Shown: positions 46,881 to 60,483 of the stretch, piece by piece
How the letters are laid out: each line of letters opens with the position of its first letter
Numbering within the stretch: the first letter of the stretch is position 1
Source: Lottia gigantea
Taxonomy: Eukaryota > Mollusca > Gastropoda > Lottiidae
Direction of reading: 5' to 3'
Length of the DNA: 64,000 nucleotides
Assembly (NCBI RefSeq): GCF_000327385.1
Contig: NW_008710984.1
Coordinates: forward strand, 288,480-352,479
Translations under genes and position numbers: made by a program
Notes under the pieces: generated by a model
What the model was told of the DNA's origin: nothing
What the model saw: only the letters and a program-made list of their open reading frames with translations
Databases searched by the model: none

Positions 46881-47699
46881 TGGCTGCAAGATAAATGTTA
46901 GGTAACTATTGCACCATTCCATGTACCGTCAACTAAGTCGATTATTTCATGTAAAACTGATTCAATAGAATTGTCCTACTGTCTGAAGTGTGTGTTTAAT
47001 TCAATAGATTTTGATACAATGCTGAGAATACATGTTGACGAACAGAGACATAATCGCATCATTTAACGTATTATTCTGCTAGCTAACCTGTCTTAACCAG
47101 ATATGAAATGAAATGTATTTTCTGCCCTATTGTTGTCTATCTTACATTCCAAACAATATAGAATAAAGTTTCTACCACACTACCACCGTTTTATTTTTCT
47201 TATTAATCTTTCCCTATACATACATCTTGAATGAAGGGAAAGAGTTTTATTATTTTTTTTCATCTATATTCCCCAACTTGTGTTCATCTTTTCGATTTAG
47301 AGCAGATATTTCAATCCTCCTGTTATTTTTCTTCCCTTATGAATTAAATAGGAGTTTATTATTCATTTTATTATTCTATCAGACAAGATGTGAAATGAAA
47401 GTTTCCGCTCTTCTGTTTTCTTCTGATTTTCTTAATTCAGATATGAAATGAAATTTTACCCGGCTGTGGAAAAGAAGAAGCATTTATTTCCAAGACAGCT
47501 CGCCCACCTTTTGTTGCATTTAACTGTCGGGAGAGATTTAACTTGTACAAACTAAATCACAAAATATATATAAAACATGGACTATCACAAGTCTGGTTAT
47601 TTAAATTAGAATATCTTTCCCTGAAGAAAACGTGTACTTGTATCTTAAATCAATGCACATTGGATCCAAGATATATTGGGGCCAAACAGAGTACGCTAT

Positions 47700-48058
47700 T
47701 TAAAGAAGGGTTTCCTTATTTTTCATTGTCAAATTAAGCAAACTATTTGATTAATTGGTGTTTCTAGTGAATTACACTGTGTTCTCAATCATATCATTAT
47801 TTTCTTATATTGCATGTTTTTAAGAGTTTTAACCAATCACTAATGTCCATACAGCCTTATAAACAAAACTAGACTGCTTGTCTTGATCGGTCACTTATTG
47901 GAATTTTGTTGGTAATTCTCTTCTAAATTAGCTAATTATGAATGGAAATGTGAGACAAACTGGTATTTTTCCAAGTCATTAGAATACCTCCTCTTTCTAT
48001 TCATATAAGTATTAGCATTTTCATTTTCATAAATGAAAATAGGGGAACCCATCTTTAA
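47700..48058. mobile_element. TTAA-MITE family B, copy 2
   Basis: An element of 351 bp (47704-48054) between exact TTAA copies at 47700-47703 and 48055-48058. Inverted ends: AGAAGGGTTTCCTTATTTTT and the complement of AGATGGGTTCCCCTATTTTC. The inside matches the copy at 32178 throughout, for example TGTCAAATTAAG, CATATCATTAT and TTTTTCCAAGTCATTAGAA. Confidence 0.87.
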
Positions 48059-48074
48059 CTATTATTACATAAAA

Positions 48075-49030
48075 TAGAATGTGTATAAACCTTAGGGACT
48101 CATACATATAGGCTAAAACCAAGTGCTATGAACCAAAAGAATTTCAAAATGATCATGCAGGGTTGAGCATGTACAGTCATATAATTGTGATCCAAAGCCT
48201 TGGATGCAGTTACAATTAGGCGATATATATTGTGCCATAGAACGATATAAACCCCAAGTACTCGTGCCATAGGGGGGGTATAAACCCCAAGTACTCGTTC
48301 CATGTTCCAAAATTTTTGACATAGCGCGATAAACCTCGAGCACTCGTGACATAGAGCGATATAAACCTTGAGCAAGCATGCCATATAACGATGAAAAAAA
48401 AACAGCACTTGAGCCATATAGCGATATAAGCCTCAAGCACTCGTGACATAGAGCGATATAAACATCGAGCACTCGTGACATAGAGCGATATAAATCTCGA
48501 GCAACCGTGACATAGACTGATATAAACCTCAAGCACTCGTGAAATAGACTGACATAAACCATGAGCATTTGCGACATAGAGCGATATAAACCACGAGCAC
48601 TCGTGAATTAGACCGATATAAACCACGGGCATTCTTGAAATAGAGAGATATAAACCCCGGACATTCGTGACATCGAACAACACAAACCTAAAGCAGTGAA
48701 AAAGAGCGATATAAACCCCTAGCACTCATGCCATATAACTATATAAACCCGAACACTCCTTACATAGAGTGAGAAAACCAACGAGCACTCGTGGAATAGA
48801 GCAATTTAAAACTCTGTCACTTGTTACATAGAGCTATATAAACCTCAAGCACTCGTGCCATATAGCTATATAAACCCCGAACACTCGTGACATAGAGTGA
48901 GGAAAACCACGAGCAATCGTGACATAGAGCGATATAAACCTCAAGCACTCGTGACTTATAGCTATATAAACCCCGAACACTCGTGCTATAGAGTGTGAAA
49001 ACCCACGAGCACTCATATAAACCTGTAGTC
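48075..49030. repeat. 32 bp minisatellite, open in all three - strand frames
   Basis: About 29 units of CATAGAGCGATATAAACCTC, (A/G)AGCACTCGTGA. Consecutive CATA starts at 48447, 48479 and 48511 give a 32 base period. Since 32 is not a multiple of three, the same 32-residue repeat appears in each - strand frame (longest 169 codons), with motifs such as YRSMSRVLEVYIALCHECSR. Whether any of it is translated is unknown. Confidence 0.9.
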
Positions 49031-51089
49031 ATTTTGCCATTGTGTCAAGCATAGACTATTGCCAGCTAGTTCGATATTTCATATAGTAATAACACCGGCA
49101 CAACGGACTGTGACCCTTTGCAATCTTACGGCGACTACAAATGCGCGAGAAAAAGTCCCATAACATTTCAAATTCTGTAAGGGTGGCACTCAAACTGCTA
49201 CAATAAGCATATTACGTTTTGTACGCACTTTTAAAATAAAATCTACGGGCTTGGTGCATTTCACTTTTATTGCGTTCATAGATATGTTATGACGCTTGTC
49301 TAAAGACATTTTGTCGAATCCCTTACAATAGCGCCCACCTTGCGATATATAACGCTTCCTACACGCTAATACATCGCTTATGGTGACCTCAGTACTATCT
49401 TGGCTAATTTTCCGTCGCCGTAGAAGCTGAGTAAGGACGGGGCTACTAAATAAACCTTGGAAATTGTACAGCTGACCAATAAAACAACCTTGTGCGCTCA
49501 TGCTTCACAAACCGGAGACAGTAATGACAGACGAAAAAGGTTTCATGTCGGTCAGATAAAACTTCGCTTAGGGTTAATGAGAAAATCATATTCCAACTTT
49601 TGAAGGCGAATAGAAGACTACGTGCTGCGCGTTGAACATTGACGAGTTGAATGAATAGCTGCTTATTATGTTAAAAGGAATCCGCGCCGACAAGGCAGTG
49701 TCACATGGCTGTATCAGTGGAATATGAATACAGATAATATAAGAGATAATAATACCAATTATTAACAATTATACTCTATTCAGTTCTCCTTAATGCCAAA
49801 ATCAAACCTTTTTCACCGCTTTCTGTGAAAGATCGACCAATACCAAAGTATTGGTTCCATTTGAATATTCCAATCAAATTGCGCAATATTTTAAACCATA
49901 ATTATATTCACTGTTTATTTACTATAGCCAATGCAATAACATGTAAAGTATCAGATGTGGAAAAACTACCACTTTCATTGTCTTCAAGTCATATCCACAC
50001 GTTAAAATTCCAAGCCTTTAGAAAATTCCTGACAAGTCGTTAAATATGTTTCTTTGAGTTAAGGCAAAATACGAAAGTATTTATTCTCTCTTTTTGATTC
50101 GGATGAGGGGAAATATAATGACAGAAATTTGTCGCATAGATTATTGACCTTTTTGTCATAATAGGTGAGACATATTACAATATCGCAACATTTACAATTC
50201 AATCATGGTTTAGAATATTCATGGCTTGCTATATGACATATTTGAATACGACTGACTACATTCTATTGAGGTAAATAAAACATTTTGATTAGGGGCATAA
50301 TATTCGCAACCAGACACAAAATTATGGAAACTGTTCGTTTAAAGTTTACCAAATATTCCATATTTTCTGTATCATTTTTAACTTATTATCAAAGTCTGGC
50401 AGCTAATAATATAATTATGTAAACATACATTCTATGACAAATGTCTCGTCTTAAATGGTTATTCGATTTGCAAGAACAGCCGTACTGGAATATCTTGTAA
50501 CATATCTTTGGCATGTACTTTTCCCCTCGTATAACATAGTATTTTTTTATTAGCATATTGATATAATATTCTCGTGTTAAAAGTCTTTGACAACGAGTTT
50601 CTGTTTCTTGAGGTAAGATTTTTTATTGGTGAGAAGGTTCGTTGTTTTGGAAAAATATTATCATTGAACATGACACAAAATACTCGGGGTCGGGGTGGGG
50701 GAGTTGTGTTTGTTTGTAAATTTATAAAAGACATATTCGTATTGTAAATGAGCTATACATGTTGTATACATTAATTTGTTTGTTTAAGGTAGAAGATTGA
50801 TTCAAGATTTCAGTGGCATAATATATTTTTCACTCATTTATATCATATTGCAATTGACGAGAGAAGTTACCTACCAGTTGTATAAACATGACGTATATAA
50901 ACATTAGAATCCTAATAGTAGGCTGGTTTTCATTCGGATTTATTCAAGGCCCATATACATTGGTATAACTAAATTGCGAAGTTTTGATTTAGTTCATAAA
51001 TTTAGTTCGTGTTACACATCCTTTAAACGAACTAGCATACATAAATATAAACACCTAGAACACCAAACTATAAACACCTTGCACACAAA
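49031..51089. other. Intergenic, nothing recognised
   Basis: AT-rich sequence with open frames of about 100 codons or fewer. They show no protein-like features or splice context that I can support. Confidence 0.4.
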
Positions 51090-52041
51090 ACTATAATCAA
51101 GCAATATATATAACTATAATCAAGCAATATATAAAACTATAATCAAGCAATATATAAAACTATAATCAAGAAATATATAAAACTATAATCAAGCAATATA
51201 TATAACTATAATCAAGCAATATATATAACTATAATCAAGCAATATATAAAACTATAATCAAGCAATATATAAAACTATAATCAAGCAATATATATAACTA
51301 TAATCAAGCAATATATATAACTATAATCAAGCAATATATATAACTATAATCAAGCAATATATATAACTATAATCAAGCAATATATATAACTATAATCAAT
51401 CAATATATAAAACTATAATCAAGCAATATATATAACTATAATCAATCAATATATATAACTATATTCAAGTTATGTACAAATACATAAACCATGTACTAAC
51501 GATCCGAATCGTAAAACGAAACATTGGTAGGAGCCAATGAACTTTTAACATGAGGAAAATATCAACAATGAGTATTTCATAATGGAAAGTTATATCAGGT
51601 GTTTAGAAGAGTAAGCTTACCCTGCCTGACACCACACCCTTCATAACTATTCAATATATAAAACTATAATCAAGCAATATATAAAACTATAATCAAGCAA
51701 TATATATAACTATAATCAATCAATATATATAACTATAATCAAGCAATATATATAACTATAATCAATCAATATATATAACTATAATCAAGCAATATATATA
51801 ACTATAATCAATCAATATATATAACTATAATCAATCAATATATATAACTATAATCAATCAATATATATAACTATATTCAAGTTATGTACAAATACATAAA
51901 CCATGTACGAACGATCCGAATCGCAAAACGAAACATTGGTATCAACAATGAGTGAGTATTTCATAATGGAAAGTTATATCAGGTGTCCTGAAGAGTAAGC
52001 TTACCCTGCCTGACACCACACCCTTCATAACTATTCAACAT
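51090..52041 (+). repeat. Duplicated block: 23 bp satellite plus spacer, twice
   Basis: Array 1 (51090-51458) repeats ACTATAATCAAGCAATATAT with a 23 base period, about 16 units. A spacer (51459-51648) runs from TATTCAAGTTATGTACAAAT to CCCTTCATAACTATTCAA. Array 2 (51649-51866, about 9 units) and a second spacer (51867-52041) repeat the same order. The second spacer lacks about 26 bases present in the first. The whole is a tandem duplication of array plus spacer. Confidence 0.9.
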
Positions 52042-55000
52042 ACAAAACTATAAAAACATAATTATATACTAAACTACAAATAGCATAATTATACGTTCAT
52101 CACCCTGCATTAAGAACTTGAAACGACCTAGCAAAACAGAACAAGAGAACATAGAACAGCCTAGTGTACGCAACATCAAAAACATAGTATTAGAACAATC
52201 AGCAGTCTAGAGAATACAACTTTAATCTCTTGAAATGGTTAAACTACAATATTACTGTAGGTGGATTTAATACAAAATCACACCGAGCTTAAATAAAGAA
52301 TATACATCAACAATTATACATGAATAAGATAAATAAAGCCTCATGTTTGCCTTATCTGTTAGACTCCTTGGATGAAATTTTACTCTATCATTTATATCTA
52401 TGTGTTAATGCCAGCATGAAGTACTGGTGTGTCACAGCGGATGATGATATCCAATACATGCTAACAGTATAAAAACTGACATTGGAATTTCACTTTTCAC
52501 ATACTACATTATCATTGTTATCAAACATAATTTTTGAGATTTTGTCAGACAATCGTGTGTACATAAAAACTATTGTTGATATGCCGATTATCATACATGT
52601 CCTATTTATTTCATTTCATTTTTTTGTCATGAACAGAAATAGATCTATAGAACACATATAAACAGTTGGTCATTCTGACTGAGTAAAATTTGCCAATCAA
52701 ATGTTTTTTAAACATATAGATGATTCATATATAATTTTGGTGAAGTCCTGGGTAATAAAATTTAGCATATAGATGTATTGTGTTCACTTTTGAGGTAGGA
52801 AATGCTTTACGGTTTGTGCGGTATACTCAATAAAGTCGTCTCTGTTAATTTTGTTTTGACTTGGGAACTTTTTGTCCAAATTGATAGTATGGTTTATTCC
52901 GAAAAACAACCCGTTATATCGAAAATCAAAAGTTGTGCGCGGCATTTTCACTCAAGTAACCCTAAAAATCGAACAAATTCCAGCAAAATGCTACAGTGTA
53001 CGCTGTTCTTATTTATGTCCTTATTAAAACTACGTATCTTATCTCACAAATCTGTATATATTGAAATAACACATTTTTTACGGTTTCTTAGAACATAAAT
53101 AAGCCAAATGAAAACAAATATATCATTTCAATATTTTATGATGGTCTCTTGACTCCTATTTAGAGGGAATTTATTCTGTGATTTTACTGCCGACACCTGG
53201 AAATCTGATTAATAATTCACTTAAAGATTCTGTCTCTCCCTTGGAGCTTAGAACTTTTCACAAATTAAGGAATTGAGCTAATTGTGATTGAACAATAAAT
53301 GTTTTTTGAACAAGTAAAAAATATAGTTTGTAATATAACCCAATATTTAGTATACATTTTAATTGAAATAAAAAGGTTTTATTTGACAGTGTATTATTAA
53401 TGTAGACTTGAATTGCCTTTACTGAACCTTTTACTGAAGTCAGTGAAACTTAAGTTATTTTCAATAGAGGCCACCGTGGTCCAACTACAAACTTAATTAA
53501 ATTAGAGAACGTAAATCACGTTAGTCTGAACATTTGTTATATTGATTAACAAAAACAAAACATACCCTAAATAAACTTCGAGGTGATCAATAAGCTAGGC
53601 AAAACATAATATACAAAAAAAACAATTACATTTGTGCACGGTGTCATTATTAAACATGAGTAAAAAACAAAAGTAAAAAAGAAAGAACTGGGTAAATATA
53701 TTACCGTATTCGAAGTTACTTTTTAAGAAATTGTCATGTATACAGTTTTAGCCTGTACGCTCAGTGTGTGCCACACATAATCTCAACCCTATACCTTATA
53801 CTACGATATATCTTCTGATCATTACTTAAAAACCTGTAGCTACAATTTACCGTCTAAGAAACTTCTATTCATTTTCATAACCGTTAAATCATTATTTCAA
53901 AAAATTTCATATCAAAGAATTCACTAACCTGCATTTTAATAGAAAGATTAATCAAATTTCTCCTAAACTTCACAGATGGGAAGATGAAACTAACGAATCT
54001 AACTTCATTTGAATTAAAACGCTGGTTTTTCTTAAACCGATAACCAGAATTTGATGAGGGTCTCTTGAGTATAACATTAAAGAATTCCACTTACTAGCGT
54101 GAACATGAGACTATATTCCCAAAACAAGTTTTTTATGTTATTGATAGCTAACTTAAATCTTTATACACTAAATTAATTTTCGAATTCGATGCGCTTAGTG
54201 AAAGCTGTTTAATCTTAGATAGGGTGTCTTTAAGTACAGGTGTTTATCAAGATTCATAACATATTAAAGGGATTCTAAAGGAGTTCTCCTTCCTTTGTAC
54301 GTACCGTATCGCATGCACTACTTATAAATTACATTGCCTTTAGTTGCCCTTGTAATTCTAAATCAAGAAATTGCCACACTTCACATCTTTCAACAATAGG
54401 TAACTGTTGAATGATATATGTTATAAGTGATGTCATAATCTGGCAAGCTGAATTTACAATGACTACATACAAGTACATGGAACAGATAACGAGATGAATG
54501 CAAAAATAAAGTGTCCTGGCTATACATTGAAATTCCAGAACTTATTTCAGGCTGCCCGTTAGAAATAAAGAATATGGTGATAACGGAGCGACATCCTAAA
54601 TATTGCAATCTTACTACAGGTGAAAGATATTGAGTATACTGGTATACCGAATGCCATAACGGAGTTCCACTTAACGGCAAAAAGCTGTCGTTACTATATG
54701 GAATAAGGTATAGGGGCGCCTTGATTTCCGCTTATTTTACTCAATTATAACATGCGCCTTTCCTCATGCCAGTCTTCATTTTAGAACACAAAAACATACT
54801 AAAAATTTACCTTAAGCTGAGAATATTTTCGGTTCGGATTCTAAAAAACCACAAACAAGTATTCCAAACATTCGACTATCGACTAAAGTACCGCAGTCAG
54901 AATACTGGCACCAACCTATCAATAGAGAGTTCCGTAGACAATGTGAAAAGGTACTACCAATTTCTGATAGACAGCTCGCAAATAGTCTTAAGTAGATTCT

Positions 55001-57069
55001 GTCATAAAAGAAAAGACACTCTTAAAGTGACGAATCACCTTACGAATAGACTAACTTTCCTGAAATGATTTGTTCTTCTCAAGTATTGATGGATGACGTT
55101 ATATTATAGAGTACTACAGATAACGAAAATTTACAATTGAATCACAAACCTGGTAGAACATTCAACTATATCTATACTTATACTGTTCTTAGAATATGCT
55201 CAGTATTATAAACCTAATAATAAAAAGTTATAAAGTAGATTTTCTGCGAGCCAGCCCTTTATCGCTCAAAAGACTGTAATTTTAGAATTTCTCCAATGAA
55301 AAGACCATTGATTTTCTAGAACTGATCCAACGAAGTTGTGATTACAGCAATATTGCAACCAGTTCTATTTACAGATACTTTCTCTTACATTCTGGTTCGA
55401 ATAGCTGAAACTAATAAACTAAAGGAGAGGTGCTGGACACTTGTTCGATAACCTCAATGTACAGGATCCTATCGTTGCACGAGTCCAGATAACACCTTTA
55501 ATTTTTCCACCTGGTTTCCCAATTTCGGGGATGCAGATCAGGGGTTCGGATATATATTCACCGAGGCTGCATTTTTCTTTTCTATCCCACTTTCATTAAT
55601 GACAACACCTCATCTCATATGAATTCAATTCAATCATTTCAAACATTCACGCTACAACCTTGGGTACTTGCTTTCTCCTGACCTAAATCCTAAAAGTAAA
55701 ATAACATTGTTGGATAAATGAACCTATATAACGTTTTTACACTGACGTTGCAAGGCAATATTCGTGTTTCTACAATGTCAAACAAAGCGTAAATAATGCA
55801 AAGACTAATTTCCCTTGTATTGAACCAACGTATTGTCTTCAGTAATGAACTCGACAAGTTTCCAGCCTAATTTAAGGGAACATTTACACCAGTCAATAAG
55901 ATTGAAAGAGTCTATCCTTACGCCTATGTTCTTGTCTCTTCGCTGAATGGACTACTGGGTCATTCTAAAGCTCTTCCTAATGGCTCATTTGGCACCTAGT
56001 TGAAATTAAGTCCATAAAAGAAACAGAGAAGATTTATGTAACGTCTGGAGAGTTGGGAACAGGTGATAATAATAAGCCAAAATACCTAATAGCTCTCTAT
56101 GGTAATGACCTGAAAGCGTTTCGTCTTAATGGTAATTCTAGTGGTAACTTACGATATTACCTATATTATATATAAATATAATTCATAAATTTTTATCATT
56201 TTTAACCAGTTCAGTACATCTAAATCTTACCCATACAACTGGTAATTACTAGAAAACATTCCAATAAGAAGGACTGATCAACATGCCTATTTTTACACCA
56301 ATTATAGACGAAGGGTAACAACTCACCAATACCTAAAATCGCCTTTGACACGTTTTGACAAGGAAGAAAAACCAGGGAAAGGGCTTTATGATTAATTTAT
56401 ATCGAATACATGAATGACCATTTATAAAGGTGCTATGATTCCGCATTCGACGATAGCCACAGTTCATCATAGTCCTGTTATTAAAGATTAAATTCCAGAT
56501 AGATTTTATGTTGGTACATTTCTGCGTCTGACAGTAATTTATAGTAAATACAATTTCCTAATAGAAAATAATTACCATCGGAGCAATTCTGTATTCGCTG
56601 TACCTTCCAGATGTAGTTCAGATGGCTCATAACGTTATTATGATTCTTCCACTGACTGAAACACCTCTCATTTTTTAGTAAAAAGGCATTTGGCATAAAT
56701 AAAACAATTCAATAAGCTTAGAGAGCTTGCGTGTTCATATTTTAAATCTATAATTCAAGTTACTTTCAAAGGAATATGTAATAAAAATTTAAGGAACAGT
56801 CTAGATAGTTCGATTAAATTCTAAATGTTTTCTTTGCATTGTACGACAGATAATTGGCTGTCTGTTGGGAATTCTGCACAGCCCCAGGCTAGGAAACAAA
56901 TGACGATGTACATAGTAAAACGCACGCAATGGCCCCAAACTTTTTTCCAACAATTTTAATTATCATAGACTTAAAATCCAGTTTATTTTATTCATATTGG
57001 TTACGATTGCTATTTTATTTTAGGAATCGGCTTTAATAAGCGTTTGTATTAGACACATCTCTTAGCTAG
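52042..57069. other. Intergenic, nothing recognised
   Basis: About 5 kb of AT-rich sequence. The longest frames (98-100 codons at 52802 and 54766) start and stop without splice or protein signals and are read as chance. Confidence 0.4.
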
Positions 57070-57200
57070 CCTAAGGGTTGAATTGATGCCTTCGGTCCAA
57101 CCCGGATCACTTCTGCCAATTGCAGGTCAGAGGAGCCCACATTGGAAACACGTCTAGTTGTGAGGATGTGACATTAAACCAAGGGTCTTTCCGCAGGATT
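57070..57200. mobile_element. SINE-like fragment (weak)
   Basis: A locally GC-richer patch ending GTGACATTAAACCAAGGGTC, which resembles the conserved GACxTTAAACxxx tails of animal SINEs. No intact tRNA-type promoter boxes or flanking duplication were found. Confidence 0.3.
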
Positions 57201-57560
57201 CTTTTCGTTATCTTCATTAGCCAATCTGGAAGCAAAGTATTCAAACTCTAGTTGAGTATTATGTTTCATTACCATCCGACCGAACATTTGATAAACCCAC
57301 CTTATAAACTTTCCTAGCACTTACTAGTATGTCCTAGTTTTGACATACCGAGATTTAGATTTTTATAGCTTTCTCACCCTTTCTTTTCCCACAAACCTAA
57401 TTAGTTTAGTCACTTTACAGATTTCACATTTACTTCTATATTATATTAGGTAAGATGTTTCACGCCTTACTTATGAAATAAAACTCCAGAAGCGACCATT
57501 GATACAAAATTATCATAAACGTAAACGGAACACGGAATCTTGTTTTAGGATTCGAATTGC

Positions 57561-57870
57561 TTAAAGGAACAAGCTCGCCATCTGTTTGTACTTTAGTCTC
57601 AGAAACATAATGTTTTAGTTAAGCTAATCAGTAATAGTGTTCACAGCTAATCAGTAATAGTGTTCACAGCTCACCGTCAAAATCTTACGAGTGTCCAGAA
57701 TTACCCGCTTTTGAATGATAACATGCCAAATATAGAAAAGACATGTAAAGAAACAGAAAGTGAGTTGAAGATATTATGCAACTTTGGTACATTTCTAGTA
57801 CTTCTAAAGGCTATTTACTTATGTTCAAGACCTAAATCAACCCCCAATAACAGCGAATCTGTCCCTTTAA
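57561..57870 (+). mobile_element. TTAA-MITE family A, copy 4 (best ends)
   Basis: An element of about 302 bp (57565-57866) flanked by exact TTAA (57561-57564, 57867-57870). Ends AGGAACA and TGTCCCT are inverted copies. It contains a 26 bp internal tandem duplication, TAATCAGTAATAGTGTTCAC repeated near 57627 and 57649. It shares its core with copies near 6965, 11550 and 30410. A 72-codon frame inside is incidental. Confidence 0.75.
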
Positions 57871-59519
57871 AGGTTTGAACTTACTTATATAATGCGTTAG
57901 AGGTTATATAATCCTATAGTTCAATGTGAGTGGCAGGGGAAATATGTAGCAATTTGAGCTTTATGTCTTATGAAATAGCCTGTCTCAAAAGTTGTTCAAT
58001 ATTTAAATGTACGGAACCCTATAGTGGCCTTTATTGATACAGCCAGACTCTTCACCGTTTCAGCGATGTTGTGACGTTCTTGAGTTTGTAAGTGTAAACT
58101 CTACATTAACAGGTGTATTTGTACAGTAAATTTAATTTAATCTTTTGAACAAATTTTCACAGTTTTGAAATGAAATATTAAAGTTTTCTATTCTCAGATA
58201 CATTAATCCTGTACTTCAAGCTAGTAAACCTAGGAATTGTAAAACATTAATGATGCTGTCAATGAAAGTGGTGTAGGAGAGATTTATTTTATATAAGTTA
58301 CATGAATTGTAATATGTAATGTGATAAATGTTCGTGATCTATTTGAAAAGTAATATTGTTTCAAGACTTAAAAAATACTATTTATCATTTGAATAAAACT
58401 ATTTCTTTGGAACTTGATCTCAAATATATTAATGCATTTTCATTTTTTTATGGAATAAGTTTCTTATATTGATACCATTTCTAACAAACTGCCTCAATTT
58501 TCTTGAAATTTTAATGGAAAACCGAAAAACTGCTCACTCTGACAATAACTTAATGGAATATTTGAAATATCCAATCTAAAACCTAGTTTTAATCCAATCT
58601 ATAACAAATACTTTCACTGAAATCGTCTTTCTTAGGCCTGATTTGCATAAATATTCAGTTCAGGGCATAAATCCCTACAAATGGTCAGCTTGGTCTATGA
58701 AAATGTAAGATTTAAAGATTTTGTACCTCTTTCATCCAGGATCCCAATGATTAGATATTCTTTTTATTTGGTTGTTACTTCTTCACACCAGATACAGTTC
58801 TTCAAAGGAAATAAAAATGAGTTTTTAACTAAGAAACTATGCGAACAAATAAGTGACAAAATCATCGTAACATAATAATATGTCGTTTCTTATGACGAAT
58901 ATTACCAAATGCGAGAAGCGAGAAGTTGGTTGGGTTGAGCTATAGGTGCTATATTATGATAATTGGGCGTGATTCACATATCTGTCGACTTTACAAACAA
59001 TACATTGACCTTTACAGATATATCAATCATGGCTTCTGAATCATGGAATATCTGCTCCCAAGTGCTGTACTGTAAAGATTTCAGTTTATCTTAACGATAA
59101 GTTAGAAGACCGGAAGAAGCAAAGGTCGATAGTATGATACATAAAGAAAGACTATGTTATCGCTTTTTAGAGCATAGGCTTAGGCGGCCGTTTTGGATCG
59201 CTCAAAGGTGATACGAAAATTACAGACCTAAAGACTATTTTGACATTGGGTCAATTTCCTATACTGATGATAAGAGGAGACTTCCCATTACTAGTTTAAA
59301 TATCAATTATTAAGATATTTTGTCTTGTGAACTCTCTGAGGACTAACATAATCCCCACTCTAAGCTCCTATAATAATGGTTCTTACATCTTTAGTCAACA
59401 ACGGAGCAGACAAATGCTATGTACTATAGAACATATAATGATACATTATCGTGCCTTCCTTTGTTTGGTTCTTTAAAGGTTAAAATGTCTATGTTCTGAT
59501 CTGTAGTTTCCAAAGGACA
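57871..59519. other. Intergenic, nothing recognised
   Basis: AT-rich sequence with no repeat array or gene-like frame. A 64-codon frame at 58681 has no supporting signal. Confidence 0.4.
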
Positions 59520-59865
59520 GAATATAATAACCGAAAGTAACTTTGCACGAAGATAATTCTGTATCGACGAAAATTTCATTCGAATAATGGAATTGCTCAG
59601 AGTGACAAAAATAACCAATGCAAATCAAGTTGTCTGAACAAAATATGCACATTGACTATCTCAACATAGCAAACACAGAACTCAATTATCTGCCTTATAT
59701 TTCCGGAAATAGAGGTGTTTTTCTTAAATATAAGACATACAGCCGAATACCTAACGTTTCATAAAATTTTGTATGATCAACGAAAATTTCCTTCTCGTTA
59801 GATATTTGGAATTGCTCAGAGTGTCAAAAATAACCGATGCAACTTAAGTTGTGTCTACAAATACG
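59520..59865 (+). repeat. Imperfect direct duplication
   Basis: Two diverged copies (about 59520-59640 and 59745-59865) share CGACGAAAATTTC/CAACGAAAATTTC, GGAATTGCTCAGAGTG, CAAAAATAACC(A/G)ATGCAA and AAGTTGT, offset about 225 bases. Confidence 0.65.
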
Positions 59866-60483
59866 AAAAACAATTGAACAAAGTTTAAACTGGAAATATT
59901 ATATTTTCTCTAATGTTATAGTATTATTTTTAAATAAAATGCTTGAAAATGCAAGTACCATGTAACGTTGTTATACCCTTCAACAGATGTATTGAAGAGG
60001 TTTAAATAGCTTTTCAGAGCATGTTCGGGCAAAAATTCATTTCATTCGACAGTCTTTGTTTTTGGACGATATTAATTTACCGAGGGCATGATTTTTTAGA
60101 AACCAAAATTATAATTAGCAAATATAGTTGGCTAGGAATTACAGTTATTCCGCCTCGACCAATTCAGAAAGCAAATACAAATATATTGAATTAGGCGTTT
60201 AAAACGTCTGGCGTTTCTTTACAAGGTATTTATATTCGGAAAAATAAAAATAATAAGAGAGTGGAAAATTGAATTAAGAAAACAATAAGTCTGTGATTAC
60301 GAAATCCTTCAAGAAAATGTATAAGTTCTGATGTTATATTTGTTTTTATTCATAACATGTAAAATAATTGTTACTTTAGGTGCTGTTTTAAGAAGAAAAA
60401 AAAAACACTATCAAATTTCCATTAATTCAATATCTCGACTCTTGCACATTAGGAATTTGAAACAAAGTCTAGCAAAGACTTCT

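Noticed and set aside
54766-55068. 100-codon open frame
   Set aside because: Lys/Asn/Ile-rich as expected from AT-rich sequence, with no domain or splice support.
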